Shown piece after piece: positions 48,851 through 59,280 of a DNA stretch of 64,000 nucleotides. The notes under the pieces were generated by a model. It saw only the letters and a program-made list of their open reading frames with translations, searched no databases and was not told the DNA's origin. Both the position numbers and the translations under genes were made by a program. Source of the DNA: Hyella patelloides LEGE 07179. Lineage in GTDB: Bacteria > Cyanobacteriota > Cyanobacteriia > Cyanobacteriales > Xenococcaceae. The first letter of the stretch is position 1; each line of letters begins with the position of its first letter. The DNA is taken from contig NZ_LR213769.1 in the NCBI RefSeq assembly GCF_900659865.1, positions 1-64,000 on the forward strand, in the 5' to 3' direction.

Positions 48851-50380
48851 ATGTCAGTCACAAATATCCAAATCAAAGCACTTAATGCAGAAACTGGTGA
48901 GTTTAAAGAAAAACTCCTGAAACTAACAACTGGAATAAAAAGAGATTGTCTTTTAGGCAGACACTCCAGTTGTGACTTAGTTCTCGATAGTGCAGAAGTA
49001 AGTCGTATCCACGGGCGCATTTGGTGTCAAGATGGACAGTGTTTTTATACAGATCTCGGTAGTACGGATGGCTCTCAAATTAACGACCAAAAAGTTGGAG
49101 TCAATCAGGTTTATCCCTTAAAACAAAATCATCTACTTCGTATCGGTGGCTTTATAGTGACGATCGACCATCAATCGATTGCAGAACAATCTGCTGTGAC
49201 CGTTGGTCAACCTCATCGGTGGAGTGGGGGCGAGTTAACCGTTCGTTGTCTACAAGCGATCGCTGAAACTCCTGATGTGAAAACTTTTCGCTTTGTTGCC
49301 GAACCAACCGTACTATTCTCTTATAAGCCTGGACAGTTTGTAACCCTGGATTTAGACATCGAAGGAAAAAGGGCGCTGCGTTCTTATTCTATTTCTTCAA
49401 CTCCTTCCCGTCCCCATACTTTAGAAATTACTGTCAAGCGAGTTCCACCGCCCACTGAGATAGCTGATGCTCCACCAGGACTAGTTTCTAATTGGTTGCA
49501 CGATCGCCTTACTGTCGGCTCTCAAGTCAAATTAAAGGGTCCGATGGGAAAATTTACCTGTGTCGATAACCCCGCTCAAAAACTGCTATTCATTTCGGCT
49601 GGTAGCGGTATTACACCAATGATGTCAATGTCACGGTGGCTTTGTGACACGGGAGCTAATGTTGATATCATCTTTATTCATAGTACCCGTAGTCCCCGCG
49701 ATTTCATTTTTCGACACGAATTAGAATCAATGGCAGCGCGGTATTCTAATTTTCAGTTAGCAGTTACAGCGACTTGCTTAGAACCAGGTCAAGCATGGGT
49801 TGGATACACTGGGAGATTGAATGAATTGATGCTACAAGCGATCGCCCCAGATTTGCAGGAGCGCACAGTGTATGTCTGTGGAGCAAATCCCTTTATGGAG
49901 GAGGTTAAAACCAGGCTAGAAGAACTCTTGTTCCCGATGGAAAACTATCATGAAGAAAGCTTTGGCAGCCCACCAAGAAAGCAATCCGTCAAGAAAAAAC
50001 AGGAAGATAGAGCAACAATAAATACGTACATTGGGGGAGACTCTAGCCCACAATCTTCGTCTAATCAAGAGCTTCACCCAGATATTACCAAAGAGAAGCC
50101 AGAAAACATTATTTCTGTTAATACCACTCAAGAGCGATCGTCTATTGTCTTTGACAAGTTGGGCAAAGAAATTGCGGGCGATCGAGAAGACACCATTCTA
50201 GAAATTGCCGAACAGGAAGGGATTGAACTGCCCTCTGGCTGTCGCATGGGAGCTTGTGGTGCTTGTAAACTGCCTCTGTTAGCAGGAGAGGTTAATTATG
50301 ATGACGATCCTGACTGTGAACCTGGGCATCTTTTGACCTGTATAGCCAAACCTGTGGGACGAGTTGTTATTGAAGCTTAA
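48851..50380 (+). CDS. FHA-ferredoxin reductase-2Fe-2S ferredoxin fusion
   Basis: 509 residues in three parts. Residues 20-115 are an FHA domain with GRHSSCDLVLD, SRIHG (His54) and STDGSQIND, able to bind phosphothreonine. Residues 125-370 are a flavin/NAD(P)H reductase of the ferredoxin-NADP reductase class (KPGQFVTLDL, RSYSIS, SAGSGITPMMS, VYVCGANPFMEEV). Residues 430-509 are a plant-type 2Fe-2S ferredoxin with CRMGACGACK and a distal Cys in LLTCIAKP. The last two domains resemble the HCP reductase (Hcr)/phenol-hydroxylase reductase layout. The FHA domain suggests control by a Ser/Thr kinase, and such a kinase gene follows 32 bases downstream. Natural electron acceptor unknown; the NapH-like membrane protein upstream is a candidate. 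Confidence 0.88.
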   Translation: MSVTNIQIKALNAETGEFKEKLLKLTTGIKRDCLLGRHSSCDLVLDSAEVSRIHGRIWCQDGQCFYTDLGSTDGSQINDQKVGVNQVYPLKQNHLLRIGGFIVTIDHQSIAEQSAVTVGQPHRWSGGELTVRCLQAIAETPDVKTFRFVAEPTVLFSYKPGQFVTLDLDIEGKRALRSYSISSTPSRPHTLEITVKRVPPPTEIADAPPGLVSNWLHDRLTVGSQVKLKGPMGKFTCVDNPAQKLLFISAGSGITPMMSMSRWLCDTGANVDIIFIHSTRSPRDFIFRHELESMAARYSNFQLAVTATCLEPGQAWVGYTGRLNELMLQAIAPDLQERTVYVCGANPFMEEVKTRLEELLFPMENYHEESFGSPPRKQSVKKKQEDRATINTYIGGDSSPQSSSNQELHPDITKEKPENIISVNTTQERSSIVFDKLGKEIAGDREDTILEIAEQEGIELPSGCRMGACGACKLPLLAGEVNYDDDPDCEPGHLLTCIAKPVGRVVIEA

Positions 50381-50412
50381 ACAGGTTTTTATTGTTCTAA
50401 CTTTTTTTGCAG

Positions 50413-52761
50413 ATGCCAATTAATATTATGGATACCATACTCAATTCAGGAGATATTCTGAACTCTCGCTATCGAATCTTACACCAAATAGGACATGGTG
50501 GTTTTGGTCGTACCTACTTGGCAGAAGATATCAATCGTTTTAACGAACCCTGCGTTCTCAAAGAATTTGCGCCTCAACTTCAAGGCTCATTTGCTCTGGA
50601 AAAAGCACAAGAATTATTCGAGCGAGAAGCAGGGATTCTCTATCGGTTAGAACATCCCCAAATTCCTAGATTTCGTGAATTGTTCCGTTATAAGTATCAA
50701 GGCAGGGGACGCTTGTTGTTAGTACAAGACTATATTGAAGGTCAAACCTATCATACCCTGGTCAATAATCGCTCTCAACAGGGAATGAAATTTAGTGAAG
50801 CGGAAATAAGTCAGTTACTCTGCCAAATACTGCCCGTTTTAGAATATATTCACTCGATTGGGGTAATTCATCGCGATATTTCTCCCGATAACCTGATTTT
50901 ACGTAGTTATGATGGGCTAGCAGTGCTAATTGACTTTGGTAGTATCAAGGAAGTAGCAACTAAAGCAAAATCTCAATTAGTCGAGGAAGTTCCCGACACA
51001 GAAACTATACCCCTTATAGGAACAGTATTAGGTAAGAATGGATATGCTCCACCAGAGCAGATGGAAAGAGGAATTGTCCGCGCCCATAGCGATTTATATG
51101 CTTTAGCTGCAACTGCGGTGGTGCTGCTGACAGGTAAAGAACCACGACAATTAATCGTCCCCTATAGTTATCAGTGGCATTGGCAAAAAGAAATAACTCT
51201 TAGTCCTAAGTTGGAATGGGTACTGAGTAAAATGCTAGCTCCCAATCCCAGCGATCGCTTTGACCGTGCGACAGAAGTCAGACAAGCTTTTCAGGTTCTC
51301 TCAACTTTACCCCCTAACATTCAGCCTGTGACTCGGCAACTTCCCCCCAGTAAAACGCGTTTTACCTTTAAACTATCGTTTTTGGCAACTTTAGCCACAG
51401 TGGTATTTCTCGGAAGTAGCTGGTGGTGGCAAAAGCAAGATTTCACGATTGTTTTACCCAGGATTTCTCGTTCCCACGATTTGGCCCGGACAGAGTCCCC
51501 ACTACGAGAGCGATTTAGTCAGGGAGAAAAGGTTTTAATTCCCCAAAAAACCACACTTGAAAAAGAGTTGGCTGTAGCTGCATTCGCCCAAGGTAATTAC
51601 GATGATTCTGTATCTTTACTTTCAGCATCTCTCAAGACTCTTGCTAACGATCCAGAAGCCTTGATTTATCTAAATAACGCTCAGATTGGTCAAGAAAAAT
51701 CTTATAGCATTGCTGTTTCTATTCCCATTGGTAGTGATGTTAATGCAGCCCAAGAAATTCTCAGGGGTGTTGCTCAAGCTCAAACTCTGGTTAACCAAAG
51801 CGGTGGAATTAACGGTATTGCTCTGAAAGTCCAAATTATCAACGATGATAATAACCCAGAGATTGCCCAACAAGTAGCGATAACCTTGAGTCAAAACCCA
51901 GAGATTTTAGGTGTAATCGGTCATTATGCTAGCGATGTGACTTTAGCCACAGCAAACATTTATCAATCAGGTCAATTGGTAGCAATCTCGCCCATTAGCA
52001 CCTCGGTTAAATTATCCAATCTAAGTCCTTATTTATTTCGCACTGTTCCCAGTGATTATATTGCTGCTAGAGCCTTAGCAGAATATATGCTTCATCAGCT
52101 AAAACAGAAAAACGTCGCAGTTTTCTATAATTCCCAAAGTAACTATAGCGAATCCCTCAAATCGGAGTTTATTGCTGCTGTTTCCCTCGGCGGAGGACAT
52201 TTAGTCAGTACTTTTGACTTATCTGATGCTAATTTCAGTGCTGCTGATAGCCTCGAACAAGCTATAGACAAAGGTGCAGAAGTACTAATGTTAGCAGCTA
52301 ATACTGGCACGCTCGACAAAGCTTTACAAGTGATTCAGGTTAATCGTCAAAGGCTCAGTCTGTTGGGCGGAGATGATGTTTATACCCCTAAGACTTTGCA
52401 AGTGGCGGGAGAATTGGCTGAAGATATGGTGTTGGCAATTCCCTGGCACATTAAAAGCGATCGCAATTTAGAAACTGAGTTTGCCAACGTTGCTGGAAAA
52501 CTCTGGGGAGGAGAGGTCAACTGGCGTACTGCAATGGCTTACGATGCTGCTAAAGTTTTAATTGCTGCCATTAAGCGCAGTCCTACTCGTATTGGTATCC
52601 AAAAAGTACTTTCCAATCCTAACTTTTCTGCTATTGGTGCTTGCAACCAGATTCGTTTTTTCTCTTCAGGCGATCGCTTTAAATCAATGGAGTTAGTCAA
52701 AATTCAACCAAGCGATCGCCCATCTTGGAGTCATGAATTTACGCCTCTTGTTTCTAGATAA
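50413..52761 (+). CDS. Transmembrane Ser/Thr kinase with extracytoplasmic amino-acid-binding-type domain
   Basis: 782 residues from the ATG at 50413; a TTG at 50407 and an ATG at 50428 are alternatives, and none has a strong ribosome binding site. Kinase domain about 15-285: GHGGFGRTYLA, the Lys of VLKEF, HRDISPDNL, DFGSIKE and GYAPPEQ. One transmembrane helix lies around 315-338. The C-terminal half (about 420-770) is a type-1 periplasmic binding protein fold like the Leu/Ile/Val-binding proteins (AVSIPIGSDVNAAQEIL..., ISPISTSVK, LFRTVPSD). So an outside ligand, perhaps an amino acid or branched metabolite, should control kinase activity inside. Immediately upstream is the FHA-reductase fusion, a likely phosphorylation partner. 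The gene ends convergently, overlapping the RTX gene by eight bases. Confidence 0.88.
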   Translation: MPINIMDTILNSGDILNSRYRILHQIGHGGFGRTYLAEDINRFNEPCVLKEFAPQLQGSFALEKAQELFEREAGILYRLEHPQIPRFRELFRYKYQGRGRLLLVQDYIEGQTYHTLVNNRSQQGMKFSEAEISQLLCQILPVLEYIHSIGVIHRDISPDNLILRSYDGLAVLIDFGSIKEVATKAKSQLVEEVPDTETIPLIGTVLGKNGYAPPEQMERGIVRAHSDLYALAATAVVLLTGKEPRQLIVPYSYQWHWQKEITLSPKLEWVLSKMLAPNPSDRFDRATEVRQAFQVLSTLPPNIQPVTRQLPPSKTRFTFKLSFLATLATVVFLGSSWWWQKQDFTIVLPRISRSHDLARTESPLRERFSQGEKVLIPQKTTLEKELAVAAFAQGNYDDSVSLLSASLKTLANDPEALIYLNNAQIGQEKSYSIAVSIPIGSDVNAAQEILRGVAQAQTLVNQSGGINGIALKVQIINDDNNPEIAQQVAITLSQNPEILGVIGHYASDVTLATANIYQSGQLVAISPISTSVKLSNLSPYLFRTVPSDYIAARALAEYMLHQLKQKNVAVFYNSQSNYSESLKSEFIAAVSLGGGHLVSTFDLSDANFSAADSLEQAIDKGAEVLMLAANTGTLDKALQVIQVNRQRLSLLGGDDVYTPKTLQVAGELAEDMVLAIPWHIKSDRNLETEFANVAGKLWGGEVNWRTAMAYDAAKVLIAAIKRSPTRIGIQKVLSNPNFSAIGACNQIRFFSSGDRFKSMELVKIQPSDRPSWSHEFTPLVSR

Positions 52762-55077
52762 GTTCAATGCTATTTAAAACTCGATCTTCTGTAAAGTTTC
52801 CTTGTAAGGTAGCTATTTGCTCTGTACCAAAAGAAAGAGTATCGTTATTAAAACTGAAATTATTGGTATTAGTTATGCCACCAAATCCGCTCTGACTGAT
52901 TTCAATTTTATCCCCTTGAGCAGTACTAAAATCGGTTATAGTATTAATTCCTTCAGCAGCAGAATTGAAGACAAAGCGATCGGCTCCATTTCCTCCAGTG
53001 AGAGTATCATTACCCCCTCCTCCAGTGAGAAGATTAGCTTGTCCATTCCCTTTGATGATGTCATCGTGATCGCTACCGATTACATTTTCAATACCTCTGA
53101 GTAAATCATTAAAGAAGTAGCCTTGCTCGCCAGTAGGATCGAAAGGGCGATTAGTAGCGTGATAAGAAATGTTATTGGAGTTAGTTCGTGGGGACTGTAA
53201 ATCCAAATCAATTCCGTTAAGAGCTTGTGTATAAAAAACCGTATCATTGCCCTCTCCACCATCAATGATGTTTCTACCTGCTCCTCCTGCTAAGAAGTCG
53301 TCGCCAACAAAACCATAAATTTTACGATTAATGGTGTTTTCTTTGAGTTCTCTTATATAGTCTTGTTCAGTTTTTCCTTCTTCGATAAATGTGGCTAAAG
53401 ATTTATACCCGACAAGATTATCGTTGTAGTTTGAGCCAGTGAGATAAACTCCCGAACCATCAGCTGCATTTTGACCAGAAGTGATATCTAAAGCACGAGG
53501 ACCATAAGCCCCCAGAATCATAAATTTATTGGTTCCTAAATCGGATAAAACTCCAGGATCGGGAAGTTCATTTATATGATTCGTCTCCTCGGTAAAACCA
53601 TTTCTACCATTTAAACCAACTTTAACTTTTCCATTATCAAAAAATAAAGCTGTTTCTGAGAGCGTAGTTTTCATCGAATCATAGATAGCTCTATCTAAGC
53701 TTCCAGCATTAGGATTGTTTAAGATATTGCTTGGAGAATCGAAGTTGATGGCAGCAAAAGTATTATTTCCATCCTCACTATCATATTTTAAGGTGAGTGC
53801 AGAAGTGCCATTGGTATCGTTAGATAAGAAAACATTTGGTCGATCAACATCACTGACTGGAATAATCATAAAGTCTTCCAAAGGGTTAAAATCTTCTACT
53901 GTGGCATATTTCCCCCCTGAAGCAGGTATTATCGTCTCACTAGTCTGAAAGTTTCCAGAAAATAGATCGGCAAATCCCTTGATAAAAATTGGCGCAATTT
54001 CTTTAGCAATTTTGAATGAGGGGAACAAGGTTTGAAAAGCTAGATCGCTAAAATCGGTGAGGATGTCTAGAAAAAAGGATGATTGCGACTCATTTGTTAT
54101 TGTTTCGCCTTGGGGTGCTTCTCCAAGAAAGAAACTATCAAATCCTGCTCCTCCGATGAGTGTATCTTGCTGATTTTCTAGTAAATTGCCACTAAAAATC
54201 AGATCGTTACCTGCGCCACCGTCTATTTCCTCATTTCCTTCCTTACCATAAATGAGATCGTTCCCCTCCTCTCCAACTAACCAATCAAGTTCACTTCTTC
54301 CATAAAGAGTATCGTCACCTGAGCCACCATTTAAATAATCAGATTCACTATTTTTAAACAAATGGCCTTTTAGAAGATCGTTACCTTCGCCACCAAGTAA
54401 AGCATCACCCCCTTCACCACCTATTAAAGTATCATTACCCGCACCACCTTCTAAACGGTTGTTACCGTGATAAACACTTAAGTCATCATTCCCCGTCCAC
54501 CATTTAAAGTGTCATTACCAGCAGTCCCGTGCATCAAATTGTCCCCTATAGCTTGCTCGATCGCCACTTTTTGACCATCAATAATCACCACAGCGAGATC
54601 GTTTTCTGCTTTTAATTGCTCTAAGAGATCGGAGTCGATCGCCTGTCCTTTAACCAAACGAGAAAAGATATCCCCTTCATCCCCCGCAGCATCTATGGTA
54701 TTGATTTCAGCATCGACATGATGTCCGTATTCTTCTAAGATCGTGGAAGTTATCGAACTAATATTGGGAGCAAGCAGTAAATATTCCTTTGAGATGTAAA
54801 TTTTCTTGGTATCTACAGAGTAAGCACCTTTGGCATTGTTAATTGTTGCTGCCGAAACAATTTCGATCTCTGGAAAAGAATCAAATTCGCCATTTTGCCA
54901 TTCATTAACTAAAGCTCTTGTTGTTTGGAGATCGAACCGAGATCCATATGCTGTACGAAAATCTGCTAGAACTCCATCTTTAAATGCAAAATTGGTCAGT
55001 AAATTTTGGGATAGGGCGATCGCTTCATGGAACAGACCTAAGTAAGTAGTTTCGTTGTCGATTTGCATAGTAGTCAT
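52754..55077 (-). pseudogene. RTX-type calcium-binding protein split by a one-base frameshift
   Basis: Two frames on the minus strand together make one protein. The N-terminal part (start ATG 55077, with AGGA ahead; stop 54478) has LEEYGHHVDAEIN followed by DGQKVAIEQAIGDNLMHGTAGNDTLNGG, as in cyanobacterial RTX proteins. Adding one base in the ATTCCCC stretch near 54486-54490 continues the frame through about 40 residues of GGxGxD repeats into the downstream frame (52754-54361). That frame has more GGxGNDxL repeats, a central unknown domain and a final pair of RTX repeats with a DFSTAQGDKIEIS ending. RTX proteins are usually secreted by type I systems and bind Ca. Whether the frameshift is real or an assembly error is unknown. 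Confidence 0.85.
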
Positions 55078-56077
55078 TAGCTTAATCCTGGTTGAAATAG
55101 GGGAAAAAAAAGCTGAAAATTCCGAACAATAATCATTGGCTCGTTCTTGGGAAACTCGGTAATAATTTGCTTGAGCCGTGATAGCTGGTGTTAGTAATGC
55201 TTTCAGTTGATGAGCGAACAGCCTACGGCTGCACTGCGCGATCGCGTCAACTTCCACCATTGAACGCCATCGTTTTTTTGATAATCACGGTTGAGTTTTT
55301 TGCTCTTACTTGTAGAAAAACTGAATCGCTCAATATGATTGCTAATTCCGAGTTTTGCACAATTTTACAGTTCGATTGACTTTTTCCTGATTTTCTTAAC
55401 TTGTGACCAATGGTCAATCAATTAAAGAATTGCCGATTAAATAATTTTTGATTGACTCCTTCTTGAAGAGTAAGTTTATTGATATGCCTATATTTAGCTT
55501 TCTCTTAATAAAAAACACCTAATGAATGTTAGGAATTCTGTTGTCTTTTTGTAATAGCAGAATATTCTTCTTGAAGAAAATAGCTATTAATAATACGATT
55601 AACACAGCCCCGTAAGGTTCTTTGGAATTTATCGAAAAGATTGATATTTATCAATGTTACTGCTAAATATCATTGTCATAAACTACTGGTTTCTATTTTC
55701 GGCGACACAACCAAAATAGCCATAGTTTTTGCTTTTGATTAATTTTATTTATTTGATTAAACTTACAAAAATATCAAAGTATTCTAAATCAAACAAAAAC
55801 ACTTAATTAGCATTAGGAATTTCTGGAGAAAATATTGTAATATTTAAGCTAAAATTGCCCATAAGCTATCCCAAATCTCTAAAAAACGAAGTCAATAAAT
55901 GGGACAAAAAAAGCTTGGATTTTATACTTATTTGTGATATTGTAAATGTTATGATGGGAGTGGTGACTGTAATTGATAAGTGCTAATATTCCCATTATGA
56001 AGAATTAAAAATACAATATCATTTTAAGCGATCGCTGTCAACCCCTATTTACTAAAGAAAAATTAAGCAAAAAACGC
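55078..56077. other. Long AT-rich intergenic region
   Basis: 1 kb between the RTX gene and nadE. 55200-55250 holds GC-rich repeat-like sequence (GAACAGCCTACGGCTGCACT). An imperfect direct repeat, AAAACACCTAATGAATGTTA at 55512 and AAAACACTTAATTAGCATTA at 55796, each copy partly self-complementary, lies further on. No supported gene, tRNA or CRISPR. Confidence 0.55.
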
Positions 56078-57814
56078 TTATCGATCGCTTACCAGCCATT
56101 TACTAGCAATTGGCATTCGCCAACCCGTACCAAAAGCTCTGTCAGTTATCTTCAATCCTGGTGGTGCTTGTCTGCGTTTAAATTCAGCACGGGCTAATAG
56201 TTTGAAGACTTTTTGAACTGTTGCAGCATCGTGACCAGATTGTATGACTTCAATTTCTGATTGATGCTGACAAACAATCCGTTCCAAAATATCGTCCAGT
56301 ATTTCATAAGACGGTAAAGAATCAGCATCTTTTTGTCCTGGTTTTAATTCTGCACTGGGAGGCTTATTAATCACATTAACAGGGATGATTTCTTGCTCCT
56401 GGTTTAGCCAACGACAGATCTCAAATACTTTAGTTTTCGGTACATCCGCAATAACCGCTAACCCTCCATTCATATCACCATAGAGAGTGCAATAGCCTAC
56501 TGCCATTTCTGACTTATTGCCTGTGGATAATAAAAGGTGATTAAATTTATTGGCTACTGCCATCAAGATACCACCCCGTAGTCTTGACTGGATATTCTCC
56601 TCTGCAACACCAAATTCTGTACCAGCAAATAAAGGTTCTAACATAGTGTCATAAGCCGTCATTCCTTGTTTGATGGGGATAGTTTCGCTCTTAATTCCTA
56701 AATTCTTCACTAGAGCTACAGCATCTGTAATCGAATGCTCTGAGCTATAAGGAGATGGCATCATGATACCTAACACATTATCATACCCTAAAGCTTCAGA
56801 TGCGATCGCAGCTACTAAAGAGGAATCAATACCTCCACTTAACCCCAATAAAGCTTTGGTAAAACCACATTTTCTGGCATAGTCTCTTACTCCTAGCACC
56901 AACGCCGAGAAAATTTCTGCTTCATCAGTCTTTTTTAGAGAAGACAGGGGAGATTGCCAATTCTCGATTTTAGAAACATCTGGGTATTGTAATTTATCAA
57001 TCTCAACAACTACCAAATCACTCTCAAAACTTTTGCCACAGGCTAGTATTTCTCCATTTTTATCTAGAGCAATACTATTACCGTCAAAGATGATATCGTC
57101 ATTTGCTCCTACTTGATTGGTATACATAATAGGTATCTGGTATTTCTCAACAGCATGACGTAACATATTTTCCCTTAGCTGTTGTTTTCCCACACTGTAA
57201 GGAGAAGCTGATAGGTTAACTATAATATCTACTTTTGATTCTGCTAAGTCTGCAATGGGGTTAATTTCATAACTGCGTTTTCCCCAGAATGTATCTTCAT
57301 TCCATAAGTCTTCGCAGATAGTTACTCCTATATGTACATTAGATGTTTCTCCTTCTCCTTGTCGGATAGAGTTTTTGGAGTAGTCAGAGAGGTTAAAACT
57401 ATTACTTTGATTTCCTGGTTGAAAGTATCTATCATCATCAAAAACATCGTAAGTAGGTAAAAGACGTTTATGAAAGATCTGTTGAATTTCCCCTGCTTCT
57501 AATAAAGCAATGGAGTTATGTAAAGGTTTTTGTCCTTGGGAATGGGCATGAGGATTTTCTGTTACAGTACCTACTAAGATAGCGATCTCTTGGGGAATCG
57601 ATTCTGCGATCGCTTTTAATTTTTCCTCCATTGAGTAGATAAAACGGGGATACAGTAACAAGTCTCTGGGAGGGTATCCGCAAAGAGATAATTCAGGAGT
57701 TAGTAGCAATCTCACTTCTTGCTTGGCTGCTTGTTGTGCTGCGATGATAATTTGTTGAGCGTTGTTGGCAATGTCACCAATAGTAGGGTTAAGTTGGGCT
57801 ATGGCTATTTTCAT
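56078..57814 (-). CDS. nadE: Glutamine-dependent NAD+ synthetase NadE
   Basis: 578 residues. The N-terminal nitrilase-type glutaminase domain (1-270) has PELSLCGYPPRDLL (Glu), KRLLPTYDVFDD (Lys) and GVTICEDLWNED (catalytic Cys), which releases ammonia from glutamine. The C-terminal synthetase domain (about 300-578) has the ATP pyrophosphatase loop LSGGIDSS and GNKSEMAVGYCTLYGD. It converts deamido-NAD to NAD+ in the last step of NAD biosynthesis. Length and motifs are normal for the two-domain cyanobacterial enzyme. nadD is only 1.5 kb further along on the same strand, separated by a TPR gene, so the two NAD genes may be co-regulated although not tightly coupled. Confidence 0.96.
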   Translation of the reverse strand: MKIAIAQLNPTIGDIANNAQQIIIAAQQAAKQEVRLLLTPELSLCGYPPRDLLLYPRFIYSMEEKLKAIAESIPQEIAILVGTVTENPHAHSQGQKPLHNSIALLEAGEIQQIFHKRLLPTYDVFDDDRYFQPGNQSNSFNLSDYSKNSIRQGEGETSNVHIGVTICEDLWNEDTFWGKRSYEINPIADLAESKVDIIVNLSASPYSVGKQQLRENMLRHAVEKYQIPIMYTNQVGANDDIIFDGNSIALDKNGEILACGKSFESDLVVVEIDKLQYPDVSKIENWQSPLSSLKKTDEAEIFSALVLGVRDYARKCGFTKALLGLSGGIDSSLVAAIASEALGYDNVLGIMMPSPYSSEHSITDAVALVKNLGIKSETIPIKQGMTAYDTMLEPLFAGTEFGVAEENIQSRLRGGILMAVANKFNHLLLSTGNKSEMAVGYCTLYGDMNGGLAVIADVPKTKVFEICRWLNQEQEIIPVNVINKPPSAELKPGQKDADSLPSYEILDDILERIVCQHQSEIEVIQSGHDAATVQKVFKLLARAEFKRRQAPPGLKITDRAFGTGWRMPIASKWLVSDR

Positions 57815-58040
57815 GGTGTTTTTATCTTACGCAAAGACGTTTATCCAGTTTGGCTCTGGACAAAGGCGCAAAGGGTTTATTGGTTAGGTATTTGTTTTGA
57901 GCGCAAATCAAGTGATTTTTGTCTCAGATCGATTGTAGGGGCGTATAGCAGATATTCATATAATTGTTATCAAAAAAAAGAGTGTTCAGAAGATTGATTG
58001 AGTAATTTTTTGATGATGGGGATATTGGTTATGGAAAGTT

Positions 58041-59201
58041 TTATAGCTTGTTTTTCCGATTGAAAGGCTTCTCAGAATTAATTTCTATTGTTTTTTTATA
58101 ACAATCAATAGCTTGTTTATACTGTTCTAACTCATCTAAAACTCTACCTTTTTCATACCAAGCATAATAATAATTAGAATTTAATTCTAGAGCTTTATTT
58201 AAGGATAGTATTGCTTCTTGATATTTACCTAAATTATATAGAGCAGTACCACGACCATGCCAAGCAAAATCATCATCGGGATTAATTTCTAATGCTTTAT
58301 TAAATAAATTCAAAGCTTCTTTGTGTTTTTCAAATCTTTGTAATGCTCTACCTTTATTAGCCCAAGCAGATTGGTACATTGAATCTATATTGATTGCTCG
58401 ATCGTAGCAATCGATAGACTCCGAGTATTTTTTTAAATAGTCTAGTGTAACTCCTTTAGAATCCCAGTAAACACTATTATTAGGATTAATTTTAATTGCT
58501 TGTTCTATAACCTTAAGTGATTCTCTATATTTTTGTAGATTAAATAAGGTAGATGATTTTCTGTCCCAATTAACAGCATTATTAGGTTGTAACTCTAATA
58601 ATTTATCAGCAATAATTAATGCTTCTTCATGTTTATTTAGTTGGCTTACCAATATATACTTTTTTTCCCAAGCATGATAATAATCGGAGTTTATTTTTAA
58701 GCATAGATCGTAATGATTAAGAGCTTCTTTTAGTTTACCTTGCGTTTCTAATCCTAATCCACGATCGAATAGGTAACAATCAGTTAATGGGTCGAAATTA
58801 GCTAACTCTTGATAGGCTTCCAATGATTCTTGATACTTTTCTAATCTATATAAAGAATAGGCTTTACTAGACCAAATATGTTTATGATTAGCATCTGGAA
58901 AAATTTTTAAAATGCGATCGCAAAGATCGTTCGCTTCTTGATACTGTTGCAAGCGACGTAGACATAATACTTTATACTCCCAAGCAGCGTAATAACTATG
59001 GTTGATACTAATAGCCCTATCGCAAGCTTTAAGAGCTTCTTCATATTGCTTTAAATGAATTAAGGCAATGCCTTTTTTACACCATGCAGTATGATTATCT
59101 GGTTCGATTTCTATTACTTTATTAAATGCTTCTAATGATTCAATATATTTTTTTTGTTTTAATAATCTAGAAGCATTATTGATTATTTGTTGGACATCCA
59201 T
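58041..59201 (-). CDS. TPR-repeat protein
   Basis: 386 residues made almost wholly of about eleven 34-residue tetratricopeptide repeats of the AW..KG.AL..L..YEEAL...D.A(I/L).I.P type, running from about residue 4 to 375. No catalytic, signal or membrane segment is seen. TPR proteins serve as scaffolds for protein-protein contacts. It lies between nadE and nadD on the same strand. The coding DNA is AT-rich, and the repeats could promote recombination or copy-number variation. No specific partner can be named. Confidence 0.85.
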   Translation of the reverse strand: MDVQQIINNASRLLKQKKYIESLEAFNKVIEIEPDNHTAWCKKGIALIHLKQYEEALKACDRAISINHSYYAAWEYKVLCLRRLQQYQEANDLCDRILKIFPDANHKHIWSSKAYSLYRLEKYQESLEAYQELANFDPLTDCYLFDRGLGLETQGKLKEALNHYDLCLKINSDYYHAWEKKYILVSQLNKHEEALIIADKLLELQPNNAVNWDRKSSTLFNLQKYRESLKVIEQAIKINPNNSVYWDSKGVTLDYLKKYSESIDCYDRAINIDSMYQSAWANKGRALQRFEKHKEALNLFNKALEINPDDDFAWHGRGTALYNLGKYQEAILSLNKALELNSNYYYAWYEKGRVLDELEQYKQAIDCYKKTIEINSEKPFNRKNKL

Positions 59202-59280
59202 TTACTACTTATGTATTTTATAGTTATATTTTTATTTTTTTGAGACAATTTTGAAGTGATTTCATTTTAATTTATCTAGT

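Noticed and set aside
55078-55260. Extension of the RTX N terminus to 55260
   Set aside because: The added residues cross GC-rich repeat sequence and no ribosome binding site is seen; ATG 55077 fits better.
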